Assembly: GCF_030532325.1 (NCBI RefSeq)
Contig: NZ_JAUNLS010000007.1
Location: 42,399-106,398 of the forward strand
Length of the DNA: 64,000 nucleotides
From: Corynebacterium sp.
Lineage (GTDB): Bacteria; Actinomycetota; Actinomycetes; Mycobacteriales; Mycobacteriaceae
Direction of reading: 5' to 3'
Shown piece by piece: positions 18,432 to 29,756 of this stretch. A model generated the notes under the pieces. That model was not told the DNA's origin. It did not search any database and was given only the letters and a program-made list of their open reading frames with translations. Numbering within the stretch: position 1 is the stretch's first letter; the number at the start of each line of letters is the position of its first letter. The position numbers were made by a program, and so were the translations under genes.

Positions 18432-18815
18432 CTAGCCCAGCTTGGGCAGGTAGTCCCCAAAAGCCTGGTAGGCAGCGATGCCCAGGCCAACGATGCCGAA
18501 GATAACGGCGAAGATGACGCCCGGTACACCCTGCGAAGAGCCCTCGACGATGCTCAGCCAGGGGGTCGTCGGCTTCTGTGCGCCGTTGTTCTCGGAGCTG
18601 CCGCCAGTGTTGCCGGAGTTGTCGGAATCTCCGGAGTTTCCGCCGGTAGCACCGTTGTTGTCAGCGTCGCCGTTATTGTTGGAATTGCCGGAGTCGCCGG
18701 TTTCAGCAGTTGCGGTGGCAGCCGGGGCATCCTGCGCCAGGGCGGCCGGGGCGCTCAGCCCGCCCAGGGCCACGGCACCGGCAACGGACAGCGCGATGAG
18801 ACGCGAACGGATCAT
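18432..18815 (-). CDS. small secreted/membrane-anchored Asn-Gly-Ser-rich protein
   Basis: 127 aa. A cleavable signal peptide (RLIALSVAGAVALGGLSAPAA, then ALA-QD) leads to a low-complexity segment of Asn, Gly, Ser and Asp (about 40-80) and then a hydrophobic stretch near the C-terminus (VPGVIFAVIFGIVGLGIAAY). This fits an exported protein tethered by its C-terminal helix. AAGGAG lies 6 nt before the ATG. Function unknown; such proteins are typical of the corynebacterial envelope. The layout (signal peptide, linker, C-terminal helix) is shared with the genes at 39020 and 40725. Confidence 0.7.
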   Translation of the reverse strand: MIRSRLIALSVAGAVALGGLSAPAALAQDAPAATATAETGDSGNSNNNGDADNNGATGGNSGDSDNSGNTGGSSENNGAQKPTTPWLSIVEGSSQGVPGVIFAVIFGIVGLGIAAYQAFGDYLPKLG

Positions 18816-18865
18816 TGTGTTCTCCTTCGGGGTACGGATAGGGAAAAGAAACGCAGGCCCTGAGC

Positions 18866-19381
18866 CTAGAGCAGATCCACCAGGAAGGGCAGCTCCGTGG
18901 GGTCGTAGAAAGCCATGAAGTTGTCTAGGGCGTCGCCCACGGCGAGCTCGGCGTCCTCGTCGCCGAGGTCGGCGTGGTCGATGATCTCGATGGCACGGGC
19001 CGTCGCCGGCTCGGACTCCTCGATGTCGACGTGGATGGCCTGCAGGTTGTCCTTGGTAATCACGGCCGGATCCAGCTTGACCACGGGCTCGCCCATGTCC
19101 GGCTGCGGGGTGACCACGGAGTCATCGACGTCCACGGAGATCACCACGCGGCGGTGTGGGAAACGGTCTTCATCGCCGATAGCCAGCAGGCGCAGCGAAG
19201 CCATCGAGGCCTCAAGGAAGGCAGAGTAGGCAATCTCTTCTTCGTCGCCCTCGGTGTAGAACTCGCGCAGCGCCGGGGTGACACTAAAGCCCCATCCGGA
19301 GCGGGCAGCGAGCTGGCCGGTCTCCTCCAGCTCGGCGAGCATGGCGAAGGTCGCGGGCAGGTAGACGCGTACGTCCGCCAC
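18866..19381 (-). CDS. DUF6912 family protein
   Basis: 171 aa acidic cytoplasmic protein beginning ADVRVYLPATFAMLAEL, with RRVVISVDVDD in the middle, matching the actinobacterial DUF6912 family (conserved beside HAD and secA-region genes). The start is the GTG at 19379-19381, immediately after the stop of the HAD gene with no spacer, so translation is coupled. No catalytic motif recognised. Confidence 0.8.
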   Translation of the reverse strand: MADVRVYLPATFAMLAELEETGQLAARSGWGFSVTPALREFYTEGDEEEIAYSAFLEASMASLRLLAIGDEDRFPHRRVVISVDVDDSVVTPQPDMGEPVVKLDPAVITKDNLQAIHVDIEESEPATARAIEIIDHADLGDEDAELAVGDALDNFMAFYDPTELPFLVDLL

Positions 19382-19792
19382 TTAGAACTCACCCTCGATG
19401 TCGAAGACGGCCTGGACCTCCACGCTGGTGCGGTCAAAGACCGTGTAGAGCATGCCGACCATACCGTTTTCCACGGCGGCGCGCACATTGAGGATGTTGT
19501 CATCCACCATGACGCAGTCGTTAATGGGCAGCTCGAGGGCGTCGGCAGCCGCCTGGAAGGCCGCGCGCTCCGGCTTTTCGGCACCGACCTCACCGGAGAG
19601 CACGACGGCGTCAACAATGCCGCGGTACTCCCACTCACGGATGTGCTCAGCGCCGGGGCCGCCCGGATCGTTGGACAAGATGGCGGTTGCGACTCCATTT
19701 GCCTTGGCTGCCGCGAACAGCTCGCGCCAGCGCTTGACGTCTTCCTCGGTGCCATCGAGGACACCGACGAAATCGACAATGAGACCACGCAT
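19382..19792 (-). CDS. HAD-like hydrolase, short form
   Basis: 136 aa. HAD motifs: motif I is atypical, LIVDFVGVLDGT, with Asp but Val-Gly in place of the usual D-x-D-G. Motif II is ILSNDPGG, the motif III lysine lies in GAEKPERAAFQAA, and motif IV is VMVDDN. There is no room for a cap domain. The altered motif I leaves catalysis uncertain. The ATG at 19790-19792 has AAGGA 7 nt upstream; a GTG five codons earlier is possible. Followed without a gap by the DUF6912 gene. Confidence 0.8.
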   Translation of the reverse strand: MRGLIVDFVGVLDGTEEDVKRWRELFAAAKANGVATAILSNDPGGPGAEHIREWEYRGIVDAVVLSGEVGAEKPERAAFQAAADALELPINDCVMVDDNILNVRAAVENGMVGMLYTVFDRTSVEVQAVFDIEGEF

Positions 19793-19939
19793 GTAAACGT
19801 CCTTCACGTTGAGGCTAGTTTTATCGTCCGAAAGTATAGCGAACTCCCCGGCACCGCGCGGCCACCGGCTGGGCCATGGCACAATGGCAGGCGCGTCCGT
19901 CTCCCCGTTCTGCCCCACGCCAGAGCACGGAGATTCATC

Positions 19940-20347
19940 ATGTACGTCCCCATACCCGGGATGAGCCACCTGAAACTGTACGTCGCCCCCGACCGAGTCC
20001 ACTACGGTCACCAGCCCAGCGCCGCCGACCGCGCCGCGCGGGAGGAAATCCGGGGGCTGGTCATCATTGCCTTGGAAGTCGCCGCCGGTATGCGCCCGGT
20101 GCGGCACGTCGAACGCCAGCGATTTCCCCCGGAACTGCCCATGCACCTGCGGGTATGGAGCGAATCGCTCACCCAACAGCCCGCCACGGGCGCGTTCTTG
20201 GAGCGCTACCCCATGGAGCTGACCAGCCTGCACGCCCGCGCCAACGGCGAGTTCTTCGGCAGTGCCTGCCTCGATGGGCGCCAGCACGCCTTCACTGGCA
20301 TGGCGCGCGCCGGCAGGCTGCGCTCCTTCCGCATGCTCAGCGCCTAA
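19940..20347 (+). CDS. Rv3235-family conserved hypothetical protein
   Basis: 135 aa, basic, from ATG 19940 with GGAG 7 nt upstream. Contains REEIRGLVIIALEVAAGMRPVRH and LHARANGEFFGSACLDGRQHAF, the pattern of the small actinobacterial family named after Rv3235, which lies near secA in Mycobacterium. Function unknown. It is the only plus-strand gene between HAD and secA. Confidence 0.65.
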   Translation: MYVPIPGMSHLKLYVAPDRVHYGHQPSAADRAAREEIRGLVIIALEVAAGMRPVRHVERQRFPPELPMHLRVWSESLTQQPATGAFLERYPMELTSLHARANGEFFGSACLDGRQHAFTGMARAGRLRSFRMLSA

Positions 20348-20357
20348 GGACGCGGCC

Positions 20358-20393
20358 CCGAGCTGCTACCAGAGCCCGAGCTGCTACCAGAGC
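20358..20393. repeat. 18-bp perfect tandem duplication across a stop codon
   Basis: CCGAGCTGCTACCAGAGC occurs at 20358-20375 and 20376-20393. On the minus strand the inner copy encodes the last residues and TAG stop of the gene at 20384; the outer copy repeats them in frame past the stop. Confidence 0.95.
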
Positions 20394-20836
20394 GAGCCCA
20401 GCTGGATAAGGACAGTGTTCCAGTCCACCGCGGCCAGCACAGCGGGCAAAGCACCCAGCCCAGCGAGCGCGCCGCCGAACAGCCAGCCCAGCGACAGCGC
20501 CTCGGTGCCGGTGTGCTCATCGGCGTCTGGGGCTAAACCTGCCTCACCGGCGATGCCCTGCTTGTCGACGCTGTGCTGCGCGGTGCCCTGCTTGTCGGTA
20601 CTGTCCTGAGCTGGGGATGCGGGGGACTGCTTCGGCGCGAAGCCCTCGGCGGTGCAGTGGCGCAGCGGGGCGCCGGTGTCCTCGCCGGCCGCGGCCGAGG
20701 CGTCCTCGCAGCGCGGGGCGTAATCGTGCTCGTCAGCCCACGCCGGCGCACCAGCGCCCAGCAGCGTGGCCGAGAGGAAGGCACTGAGCCCCAGGCGCAA
20801 GGAGCTGCGGCGCGGCGTATCCGTGTGGCGGTGCAT
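20384..20836 (-). CDS. secreted/anchored hypothetical protein downstream of secA
   Basis: 150 aa. A long signal peptide (SLRLGLSAFLSATLLGAGAPAWA-DE) is followed by two cysteines (CEDASA..., HCTAEG), an imperfect internal repeat (DSTDKQGTAQHSVDKQG) and a C-terminal hydrophobic helix (LSLGWLFGGALAGLGALPAVLAA). It starts 8 bp after the secA stop, so it is probably co-transcribed. No known domain. The stop codon lies in an 18-bp tandem duplication. Confidence 0.65.
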   Translation of the reverse strand: MHRHTDTPRRSSLRLGLSAFLSATLLGAGAPAWADEHDYAPRCEDASAAAGEDTGAPLRHCTAEGFAPKQSPASPAQDSTDKQGTAQHSVDKQGIAGEAGLAPDADEHTGTEALSLGWLFGGALAGLGALPAVLAAVDWNTVLIQLGSLW

Positions 20837-20843
20837 CGCTGGA

Positions 20844-23432
<2,589 letters not shown>

Positions 23433-23534
23433 TTCTCGATAGTCCTTCTTGTCGCGACAATACAGTTAACTCCCCGACATTGTACTCACCATGGCTTCGA
23501 GGGCTTGCCCTAGCGTCGGTGTGGCAACGCGAAA

Positions 23535-23566
23535 CGCCCACCCGCGGCGGGAAACCGGGGTGGGCG
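23535..23566. terminator. hairpin downstream of hpf
   Basis: CGCCCACCC (23535-23543) pairs with GGGTGGGCG (23558-23566) around a 14-nt loop. It lies about 75 bp past the hpf stop and before the secA gene. Confidence 0.6.
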
Positions 23567-23640
23567 TGGGCGCGAGCCTGTGCGGCTGCGCCGCTTGTCT
23601 ACGCTGTGCGATTACTTTGTGGAACTACGCCTCAGCGGAA

Positions 23641-24288
23641 CTACTCCGCAGCGGCCTCATCGGACAGGGAGATGATGCCGTAGTCGAAAGCGTGGCGGCG
23701 GTAGACCACAGAGGGCTTGTTATTCTCCTCGTTGATGAAGAGGTAGAAGTCGTGGCCCACCAGCTCCATCTCGCTGAGTGCGTCATCGACGCTCATCGGG
23801 GTGGCCGGGTGCTCCTTGGAACGCACGATCTGGCCCGGGCGAACGTCCTCAACGGTCTCTGCGTAAGGATCGATGAAGCGCTCTTCCTTGGCGCGCTGTG
23901 CCTCGGCCTCAGCGACCATCTCAGCGGCGATCTCGCCGGTACCCTTGCGTGCGCGGTGGCCGGACTTGGCGTTCTCGCGGCGGACCTTGACCTTGCGCAG
24001 GGAGCGCTCCATCTTGCTCAGGGCGGTCTCCAGAGCGGCGTAGAAGGAGTCTTCCTTGGCCTCAGCGCGGGCGATGTGACCCTTGCCGGTGGCGGTGATC
24101 TGAATGCGATCTGCCTGCGCTTCGCGGCGCGGGTTCGGCTCATGCTGGAGCTCCACGTGGAAGAAGGTCAGAGTCGGATCAAGACGCTCAATCTTGGCCA
24201 GCTTGTCAGTGACGCGCTCTTGGAAGTGCTCCGGCACCTCCACGTTGCGACCGGTGATCGTTACCTGAGCGTTGGTGGGCTGGGACAT
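23641..24288 (-). CDS. hpf: long-form ribosome hibernation promoting factor
   Basis: 215 aa, two-domain HPF. The N-terminal domain binds the decoding centre (VTITGRNVEVPEHFQERVTDKLAKIERLD ... FFHVELQHEPNPRR). The C-terminal domain mediates 100S dimer formation (DALSEMELVGHDFYLFINEENNKPSVVYRRHAFDYGII). The open frame continues upstream but ATG 24286-24288 has GGGAGG 8 nt before it and starts the domain. Expected to be expressed in stationary phase; order hpf-secA conserved in actinobacteria. Confidence 0.93.
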   Translation of the reverse strand: MSQPTNAQVTITGRNVEVPEHFQERVTDKLAKIERLDPTLTFFHVELQHEPNPRREAQADRIQITATGKGHIARAEAKEDSFYAALETALSKMERSLRKVKVRRENAKSGHRARKGTGEIAAEMVAEAEAQRAKEERFIDPYAETVEDVRPGQIVRSKEHPATPMSVDDALSEMELVGHDFYLFINEENNKPSVVYRRHAFDYGIISLSDEAAAE

Positions 24289-24655
24289 TGAGATGCCTCC
24301 CTGTAATCGTGGGGACTGGGTAACTGCACGTTCCGCAATCCTCCGCGGCATGCCGTGAACGGCATGTTCCACACCAACCGCGGGCCTCGACTCCGAGGCG
24401 CGACGCTGCACCACGTGTGCGCTGCAGCCCAGTGGCACTGGCGCCGAAGTGCGATACTGCAGTGAAACACTGCAGAAACACTGCAATGCAGTACCAGGAT
24501 GCGGTTATGTGATACGGAAGCGGAGTATTACTTCCCTGTGACACCACTCATGCTACCACTGGTCATAACCAAGGCGGCGACTAACCCCGGCATCTTCGCT
24601 CCCGGCGATCACGCCCTGCACTCACGGCCTGTGATGCAGGCTCCGTGCCGGCCTC
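24289..24655. other. hpf upstream region with CACTGCA repeats and comF-distal hairpin
   Basis: No coding frame supported. AAACACTGCA is repeated around 24463-24487, with further ACTGCAGT and TGCAGT copies, forming overlapping small palindromes; these could be a regulator site for hpf. At 24615-24640 CCTGCA/TGCAGG arms with inner TCAC/GTGA form a hairpin just beyond the comF stop, a possible comF terminator. Confidence 0.45.
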
Positions 24656-25360
24656 CTAGGCCTCCGCGAGGACCAGTGCGCCGGCCACCTGCGCGCCCAC
24701 GCCCCACAGCCGCGCGGCACTGGCCCGAAGGGTGGAGCCGGTGGTCACGACGTCGTCGACAAGCAGCACCGCCCTGCCCCGCAGCGCCGCGGCGTTGGGA
24801 AGGAGTTCCACGGCGCCGCGCATGTTCCGCGCGCGCTCGCTGGCGCTGAGCTCCGATTGATCGGCGCTGCCTCGCGCAATCTGCAGGCAGGGCGCTACCT
24901 GCCAGCCCGGCAGCCGCGTGGCGACGCCGCTGCACACCCCCTCCACGGGATCCCCACCACGGGCCCGGGCAGAGGCCGCCCGAGTGGGCGCGGGGACGAG
25001 CAGCGCGGTCTCCGGGATGTCGCCGCGGGCGCGCAGGTAGTCCAGCCCCGCCGCGTACACCGCCGCCAGGTGCCCGCGCAGCGCGCGGTGCCCGCGCTCC
25101 TTCATCGCCACGATGATGCTGCGCCGGATGTCGGAGTACGGGCCGAGCGCCCTAACGGGAAAGCCCAGTGGTTCCGGGCGCTCGATGCGCTGCGGCACCC
25201 GCCGCAGGTGATGCTGGCAGCGCGGGCAGAGCGAGTGGCCCGGCGTAGTCTCCGCGCCGCAACCCGCGCACGGGCGCGGCAGAATCAGTTCAGTCGCCGC
25301 CGCCAGTGCCGCGGCCGCCCGGGTGGCCGCCCGGCGCGCTGGAATGCCCGAAACCCCCAT
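24656..25360 (-). CDS. comF: ComF family amidophosphoribosyltransferase-like protein
   Basis: 234 aa. The N-terminal four-cysteine zinc ribbon is PCAGCG ... LCPRCQ. The phosphoribosyltransferase fold ends in the PRPP loop VLLVDDVVTTGSTLRAS. ComF/GntX-type proteins are linked to DNA uptake in some bacteria; in actinobacteria the role is unclear. Position between lpqB and hpf matches Mycobacterium. A G-rich AAGGGGGG element precedes the ATG at 25360. Confidence 0.88.
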   Translation of the reverse strand: MGVSGIPARRAATRAAAALAAATELILPRPCAGCGAETTPGHSLCPRCQHHLRRVPQRIERPEPLGFPVRALGPYSDIRRSIIVAMKERGHRALRGHLAAVYAAGLDYLRARGDIPETALLVPAPTRAASARARGGDPVEGVCSGVATRLPGWQVAPCLQIARGSADQSELSASERARNMRGAVELLPNAAALRGRAVLLVDDVVTTGSTLRASAARLWGVGAQVAGALVLAEA

Positions 25361-25407
25361 GGGCGCCCCCCTTGTTGTCTTTTCGCGCTGCGCGATGGTC
25401 GCCGTAC

Positions 25408-25439
25408 GCCACTGTACTAGTGCGCCACTGTACTAGTGC
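25408..25439. repeat. 16-bp perfect tandem duplication just past the lpqB stop codon
   Basis: GCCACTGTACTAGTGC occurs at 25408-25423 and 25424-25439; a partial third copy (CTACTAGTGCGCCAC) overlaps the stop of lpqB at 25449-25451. Each copy carries the CTAG of a stop codon as read on the minus strand. Confidence 0.9.
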
Positions 25440-25448
25440 ACCTCGCTA

Positions 25449-27212
25449 CTAGTGCGCCACGATGGGCGCCGAGCGCTGGCCCTGCAGGCCGTCGACCTCA
25501 CGCCAGTAGTAGTTCTCCTCACCCTGGGCGGGAAGCTGCAGGATGGCGTGGGCGTCGGTGACATACAGCGTGGAGGGCGAGGCCGCCACCGCCACCACCG
25601 GCGCGGTGATGTTGCCCGCCGGCAAGGTGGTAGCGGAAGAGCCGTCCTGTTCGATGCGCCACACCGGGGACTTCGAGGCTGAAGTACCCACCAGAAGCGA
25701 GCCGTCATCCTGCCAGTCCAGCGAGAGCGCGGAGCCGGTGAGCTCGGGGCCCACGCGGTGCACGTTGACGATGCGCTTATCACCGGAGCTCGCGCGGCTG
25801 ACGACGCCAATGTAGACGTCGCCGTCGATGATCATCGCCAGGCGCGCGCCGGTGCGCGAGAGGCGAATGACGGAAATTTCCCCGCGCACCTTGTCCAGGG
25901 CCGAGGTATCCACCTCCGCGCTGGCTAGCTCCCCGGTGGCCGTCGAGCGCGTCACGCGTACCACGCGGTGTCCGTCCACCACGGTCCACGCGGCCTGCCC
26001 ACCGAGCTCGAAGGTGGGACGCGCCAGCGTCTTGCCCTTGACGGATTCGCGCAAGCCCCGGCCGAGTTCGCCAACGTAGAGCTGCGATTCCTCCTCGGAG
26101 CGCTTGCGCACGATGGCTACGGCGTCATCGCCGGAGATGTCCGCGGACTGGATGTCCTGCGCGTGGCCGGCGTCCCCACCGAGCGCCTCGTTGCCGTTGG
26201 CTGCGATCTTCCAGATGGCACCGTCGTTGAGCGCATAAAGCTGGGAGACGCTGCGGCTGGACTTCTCGGGGTTGAACTCGCCGAAGTCATCGATGGTCAT
26301 CTCCTCCATGCCATCGACCAGCGGGCCGCCATCCGCGGTGGCGCGCACGGTGGAATCCATCTCCGCGTTGTTGAGGGTCCACACCAGCTGGGCGGCGAAC
26401 TTCAGGCGCTCGTCCTGGGACATGCCGGCCAGCCCAGTGAACTCGTAGACGCCGTTGTTGCGGCCGAGGAAGGTGGCGGCGTCGGGAAGCAGCGAGGTCG
26501 CCGCGGGGCGGATGACCTCCGAGGGGCCCTGGGTGAGGAGCGTGACCAGCTCCTCGGCCATCTCGTTCTTCCCGGAGTACAGCCAGCGCCGGTCGCTGAC
26601 CAGGGCACGCTGGGTGGAATCGAAGAAGTACAGCGGCTGCGGGCGGTAGCGGTTGCGCAGCTCTGTGCGCTCGATGACCGCGCCGTTGGGCAGATCCACG
26701 ATGCGCCACTGGCCGTCGAACTGTCGCAGCCTGATGGTGGCCTCCAAGCGCGAGTTATCCGGGGTGTAGGCCCCGCCTTTGGCCAGCTGGCCGATGATGT
26801 TGCCGCGCACCGAGTACTCCAGGGTCTCGTCGTCCTTGCTGGAGGTCACCAGGTCGATGGAGTCCACCACCAAGACCTTGTCGGTGGGATCCCAGGAATT
26901 GGCGATGTCCGGGGAAAGGAAGGTGCGCGCCGCCGCGTAATCGGCCGAGGGAATGGCCGCGGCGGAGTAGAAATCGCGCAGGAGCAGATCGGGGGCGCTG
27001 TCCTGGCGGGGTTCCACGACGGCGTCGTCAACGTGCTCGTGCGGCTCGAAGGTGGCCACCACCTGCGGGCTGGTATCGCGCGGCAGGGTGGAGCAACCGG
27101 CCACGGTGGCCAGGGCGCTGGCGGAAACCACGACGAGGACGCGGCGCAGCGCGTGCGTACGGGCGGGCGGGGCCGGGGCCGGGGCATGCTGTTGCTGAGG
27201 CGAGCAGGTCAT
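25449..27212 (-). CDS. lpqB: lipoprotein LpqB, accessory to MtrAB
   Basis: 587 aa. A basic N-terminus and hydrophobic stretch end in lipobox TVAGC (Cys near residue 40). A GerMN-type domain and beta-propeller-like C-terminal region follow. LpqB interacts with the extracellular part of MtrB and tunes MtrA signalling. The start overlaps the mtrB stop by 4 bp (ATGA). The gene end lies in a tandem-duplicated segment. Confidence 0.93.
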   Translation of the reverse strand: MTCSPQQQHAPAPAPPARTHALRRVLVVVSASALATVAGCSTLPRDTSPQVVATFEPHEHVDDAVVEPRQDSAPDLLLRDFYSAAAIPSADYAAARTFLSPDIANSWDPTDKVLVVDSIDLVTSSKDDETLEYSVRGNIIGQLAKGGAYTPDNSRLEATIRLRQFDGQWRIVDLPNGAVIERTELRNRYRPQPLYFFDSTQRALVSDRRWLYSGKNEMAEELVTLLTQGPSEVIRPAATSLLPDAATFLGRNNGVYEFTGLAGMSQDERLKFAAQLVWTLNNAEMDSTVRATADGGPLVDGMEEMTIDDFGEFNPEKSSRSVSQLYALNDGAIWKIAANGNEALGGDAGHAQDIQSADISGDDAVAIVRKRSEEESQLYVGELGRGLRESVKGKTLARPTFELGGQAAWTVVDGHRVVRVTRSTATGELASAEVDTSALDKVRGEISVIRLSRTGARLAMIIDGDVYIGVVSRASSGDKRIVNVHRVGPELTGSALSLDWQDDGSLLVGTSASKSPVWRIEQDGSSATTLPAGNITAPVVAVAASPSTLYVTDAHAILQLPAQGEENYYWREVDGLQGQRSAPIVAH

Positions 27213-29044
27213 CGCTGGGCCTCCTCTTCAAAGTCCTTGGTGTCACCATGCTGCCACTGGGGGCTGGGGGCATCCGCGGCCGGGTCAGCAGCTGGGTTCG
27301 AGTGGGACTCCGAGTGTGACTCTGAGTGTGACTCCGTGTGCGCAGCGGAGGCCTCCTCCGGTGCGGGGAGCTCGCGCGCCACGCGCTCGGAGGGCCAGAT
27401 GATGCCGGCGTCGGCAGGCGGCTCCTCCACCGCAGCGCCCACCGCGAACTGGGTGCTCAGCGTGTGCGCGGCCGGGGCCTCGTCTTGCTCCGTGGGGGCG
27501 CCGGGGACCGTCAGCTCGATGGGCTCCTCGGTGATGTCGCCGTTGGGCACGCGCGGCAGGATGAGGCGGAAGCAGCTGCCCACGCCCGGGTAGCCGATGG
27601 CATCGAGGCTGCCGCCGTGCAGTGCGGCGTCCTCGCGGGCAATAGCCAGGCCCAAACCGGTACCACCGGAGTGGCGCTTGCGGGAGGCATCAGCGCGCCA
27701 GAAGCGGTTGAACACCAGCTCCTCCTGGCCGGCCTTGAGCCCCACGCCCTGATCCGTCACGGTGATGCCCACCGCGGAGTCGTTGCTGCGCATGGTCACC
27801 GTCACCGGGTTGCCCTCAGAGTGATCGATGGCGTTGGCCAGCAGGTTGCGCAGCACGCGCTCGACGCGGCGGGAATCCGCCTCCACGGTCACCGGCTCCT
27901 CCGGCAGCTCGAGGCGCACCTCGACGTCGAGCTCCTCGGCCAGGCGCGCGACCTGGGACATCGCCGAATCCACGCAGGAGCGCAGATCGATGGAAGCCGC
28001 GGAGAGGTCGGCCACACCGGCGTCGTGGCGGGAGATCTCCAACAGATCCGCCAGCAGTTCCTCGAAGCGGTCAAGCTCGCGGATCATCAGCTCGGTGGAG
28101 CGCTTGGTGTGCGGGGCAAAGTCATCGGAATCCGCAGCGATGAGATCCGCGGCCATGCGCACCGTGGTCAACGGGGTGCGCAGCTCATGGGAGACGTCCG
28201 AGGTGAACTGGCGCTGCAGGTTGCCGTACTCCTCCAGCTGCGTAATCTGCTTGGAGAGCTTGTCTGCCATGTCGTTGAAGGAGGCGGCCAGGCGGCCCAT
28301 CTCGTCATCGGTGTTGACCACCATGCGCTCGCGTAGGTGGCCGGCGGCCAGGCGCTGCGCAATGCGCGAGGCGGATCGAATGGGCGCGATGACCTGCTGG
28401 GTAGCCAGCCAGGCGATGCCCACCAGGAGCACCACGACCACCACGCCGGCCGCGGAGAGCAGGCCGCGCATGAGCGCCATGGTGGATTCCTCCGACTCCA
28501 TGGACAGCACCAGGTACACCTGGGTGTTCGGGATGTCGGACTCGATGGGGGTGCCCACCATGAGCGCATTGTAGGTCTTGCCGCTTTGCTGCTCGACGTG
28601 CGCGTACTGCTGGACAATCTGCTGCTTGGACACCAACTCGCGCATCTCCGGCGGGATACGATAGCCCTCGGGCGAGGTGGTGGCCGTGCCGTCCTCGTTG
28701 TCCACCACGATAACCGGCTCGTAGACAGTTTGGGCGTCGGTCTGCTGCGCGGAGAGCTGGCCCAAGGAGGCACGGGCGGCGTTTATTCTCACCTGCGTGG
28801 AGTTGGCCGTGCCGGTGGCGTTGATCTGCTGCTCAACCGCCACGCGGGCGCGCTCAAGCTCCTGCAGCGCGGCGTCCTCCTTCTGGCTCACCAGCCGCTG
28901 CGTCAGCACGGAGACCAGCGCGTAGGCCAGAATCAGCATGACGACGGCCGAAGCCACCAACATCATGCCGATTACTCGAGTCTGGAGGGAGGTACGCCAA
29001 CGCTCGACGATGCCCTCTCGGATTCGCCTTATCCACTCAGTAAT
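27209..29044 (-). CDS. mtrB: sensor histidine kinase MtrB, probable AUU start
   Basis: Membrane sensor of the MtrAB system controlling cell-wall and osmotic genes. TM1 is at about 27-47, an extracytoplasmic sensor follows, TM2 is at about 196-214, then HAMP. HisKA has the phospho-His in SDVSHELRTPL (near 286). HATPase_c has NLLANAIDHS, DQGVGLK and GGTGLGLAI. The first ATG (28966) sits directly before TM1. Upstream, however, the frame is open and encodes WRTSLQTRVIG, matching the conserved SLQ-x-RV segment of MtrB homologues, with no ATG, GTG or TTG before the mtrA stop. ATT at 29042-29044 lies 8 nt after GAGGG and is the best start. The C-terminal tail is Ser/Glu-rich with SESHSESHSESHS repeats. 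Confidence 0.9.
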   Translation of the reverse strand: MTEWIRRIREGIVERWRTSLQTRVIGMMLVASAVVMLILAYALVSVLTQRLVSQKEDAALQELERARVAVEQQINATGTANSTQVRINAARASLGQLSAQQTDAQTVYEPVIVVDNEDGTATTSPEGYRIPPEMRELVSKQQIVQQYAHVEQQSGKTYNALMVGTPIESDIPNTQVYLVLSMESEESTMALMRGLLSAAGVVVVVLLVGIAWLATQQVIAPIRSASRIAQRLAAGHLRERMVVNTDDEMGRLAASFNDMADKLSKQITQLEEYGNLQRQFTSDVSHELRTPLTTVRMAADLIAADSDDFAPHTKRSTELMIRELDRFEELLADLLEISRHDAGVADLSAASIDLRSCVDSAMSQVARLAEELDVEVRLELPEEPVTVEADSRRVERVLRNLLANAIDHSEGNPVTVTMRSNDSAVGITVTDQGVGLKAGQEELVFNRFWRADASRKRHSGGTGLGLAIAREDAALHGGSLDAIGYPGVGSCFRLILPRVPNGDITEEPIELTVPGAPTEQDEAPAAHTLSTQFAVGAAVEEPPADAGIIWPSERVARELPAPEEASAAHTESHSESHSESHSNPAADPAADAPSPQWQHGDTKDFEEEAQR

Positions 29045-29059
29045 GACAGCTGCCCTCTG

Positions 29060-29755
29060 CTATTCGCCGGCGGTGTCGACTTTGCCGGTCTTGTAGCCCA
29101 CACCGCGCACGGTGAGGACGATGTGCGGATCTTCCGGATCGTGTTCGATCTTGGCGCGCAGGCGCTGCACGTGCACGTTGACCAGGCGGGTATCGGAAGC
29201 GTGGCGGTAGCCCCACACGGACTCCAGTAGCGCCTCGCGGGTGTGCACCTGGCCGGGCTTGCGGGCCAGCTCCAGCAGCAGATCGAACTCGAGAGGAGTC
29301 AGCGAGATCTCCTCGCCGCCCTTGCGAGTGACGGTGTGCTCGGGGACGTCGATCAGCAGATCGCCCACCTCAATCATCTCGCTGGCCTCTGCTTCGGAGC
29401 GGCGCAGGCGCGCACGAATGCGGGCGATGAGCTCCTTAGGCTTGAAGGGCTTGGTGATGTAGTCATCGGCTCCGGATTCCAGGCCGAGCACCACGTCCAC
29501 GGTGTCCGTCTTGGCGGTGAGCATGACAATCGGCACGGCGGACTCGGTGCGGATGGCACGGCAGATGTCCACGCCGTTCATGCCGGGGAGCATGAGGTCG
29601 AGCAGGATCAGATCCGGATCGTGCTGGCGGAAGGCGGGCACCGCCTCGTTGCCATCGTTGACGGCGATGGGCTCTAGGCCCTCCGCCTCCAACACGATGG
29701 TGAGCATCTCGGCGATTGCCGGGTCATCATCTACGACCAAGATTTTTGGTGCCAC
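29060..29755 (-). CDS. mtrA: response regulator MtrA
   Basis: 231 aa OmpR/PhoB-type regulator. Receiver domain residues: DDD near 9-11, phospho-acceptor Asp in LILLDLMLPGMNG (near 53), TAKTD, and Lys in YITKPFKPKEL. The C-terminal winged helix is EISLTPLEFDLLLELARKPGQ ... RHASDTRLVNVHVQRLRAKI. Controls cell-wall hydrolase and osmoprotection genes in Corynebacterium. GTG start at 29755, one base after the tmk stop. A single operon runs tmk-mtrA-mtrB-lpqB. Confidence 0.95.
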   Translation of the reverse strand: MAPKILVVDDDPAIAEMLTIVLEAEGLEPIAVNDGNEAVPAFRQHDPDLILLDLMLPGMNGVDICRAIRTESAVPIVMLTAKTDTVDVVLGLESGADDYITKPFKPKELIARIRARLRRSEAEASEMIEVGDLLIDVPEHTVTRKGGEEISLTPLEFDLLLELARKPGQVHTREALLESVWGYRHASDTRLVNVHVQRLRAKIEHDPEDPHIVLTVRGVGYKTGKVDTAGE

Positions 29756-29756
29756 G

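Noticed and set aside
24289-24486. N-terminal extension of HPF to 281 aa
   Set aside because: The extension is Cys/Arg-rich, unlike HPF, and a strong Shine-Dalgarno lies before ATG 24288.
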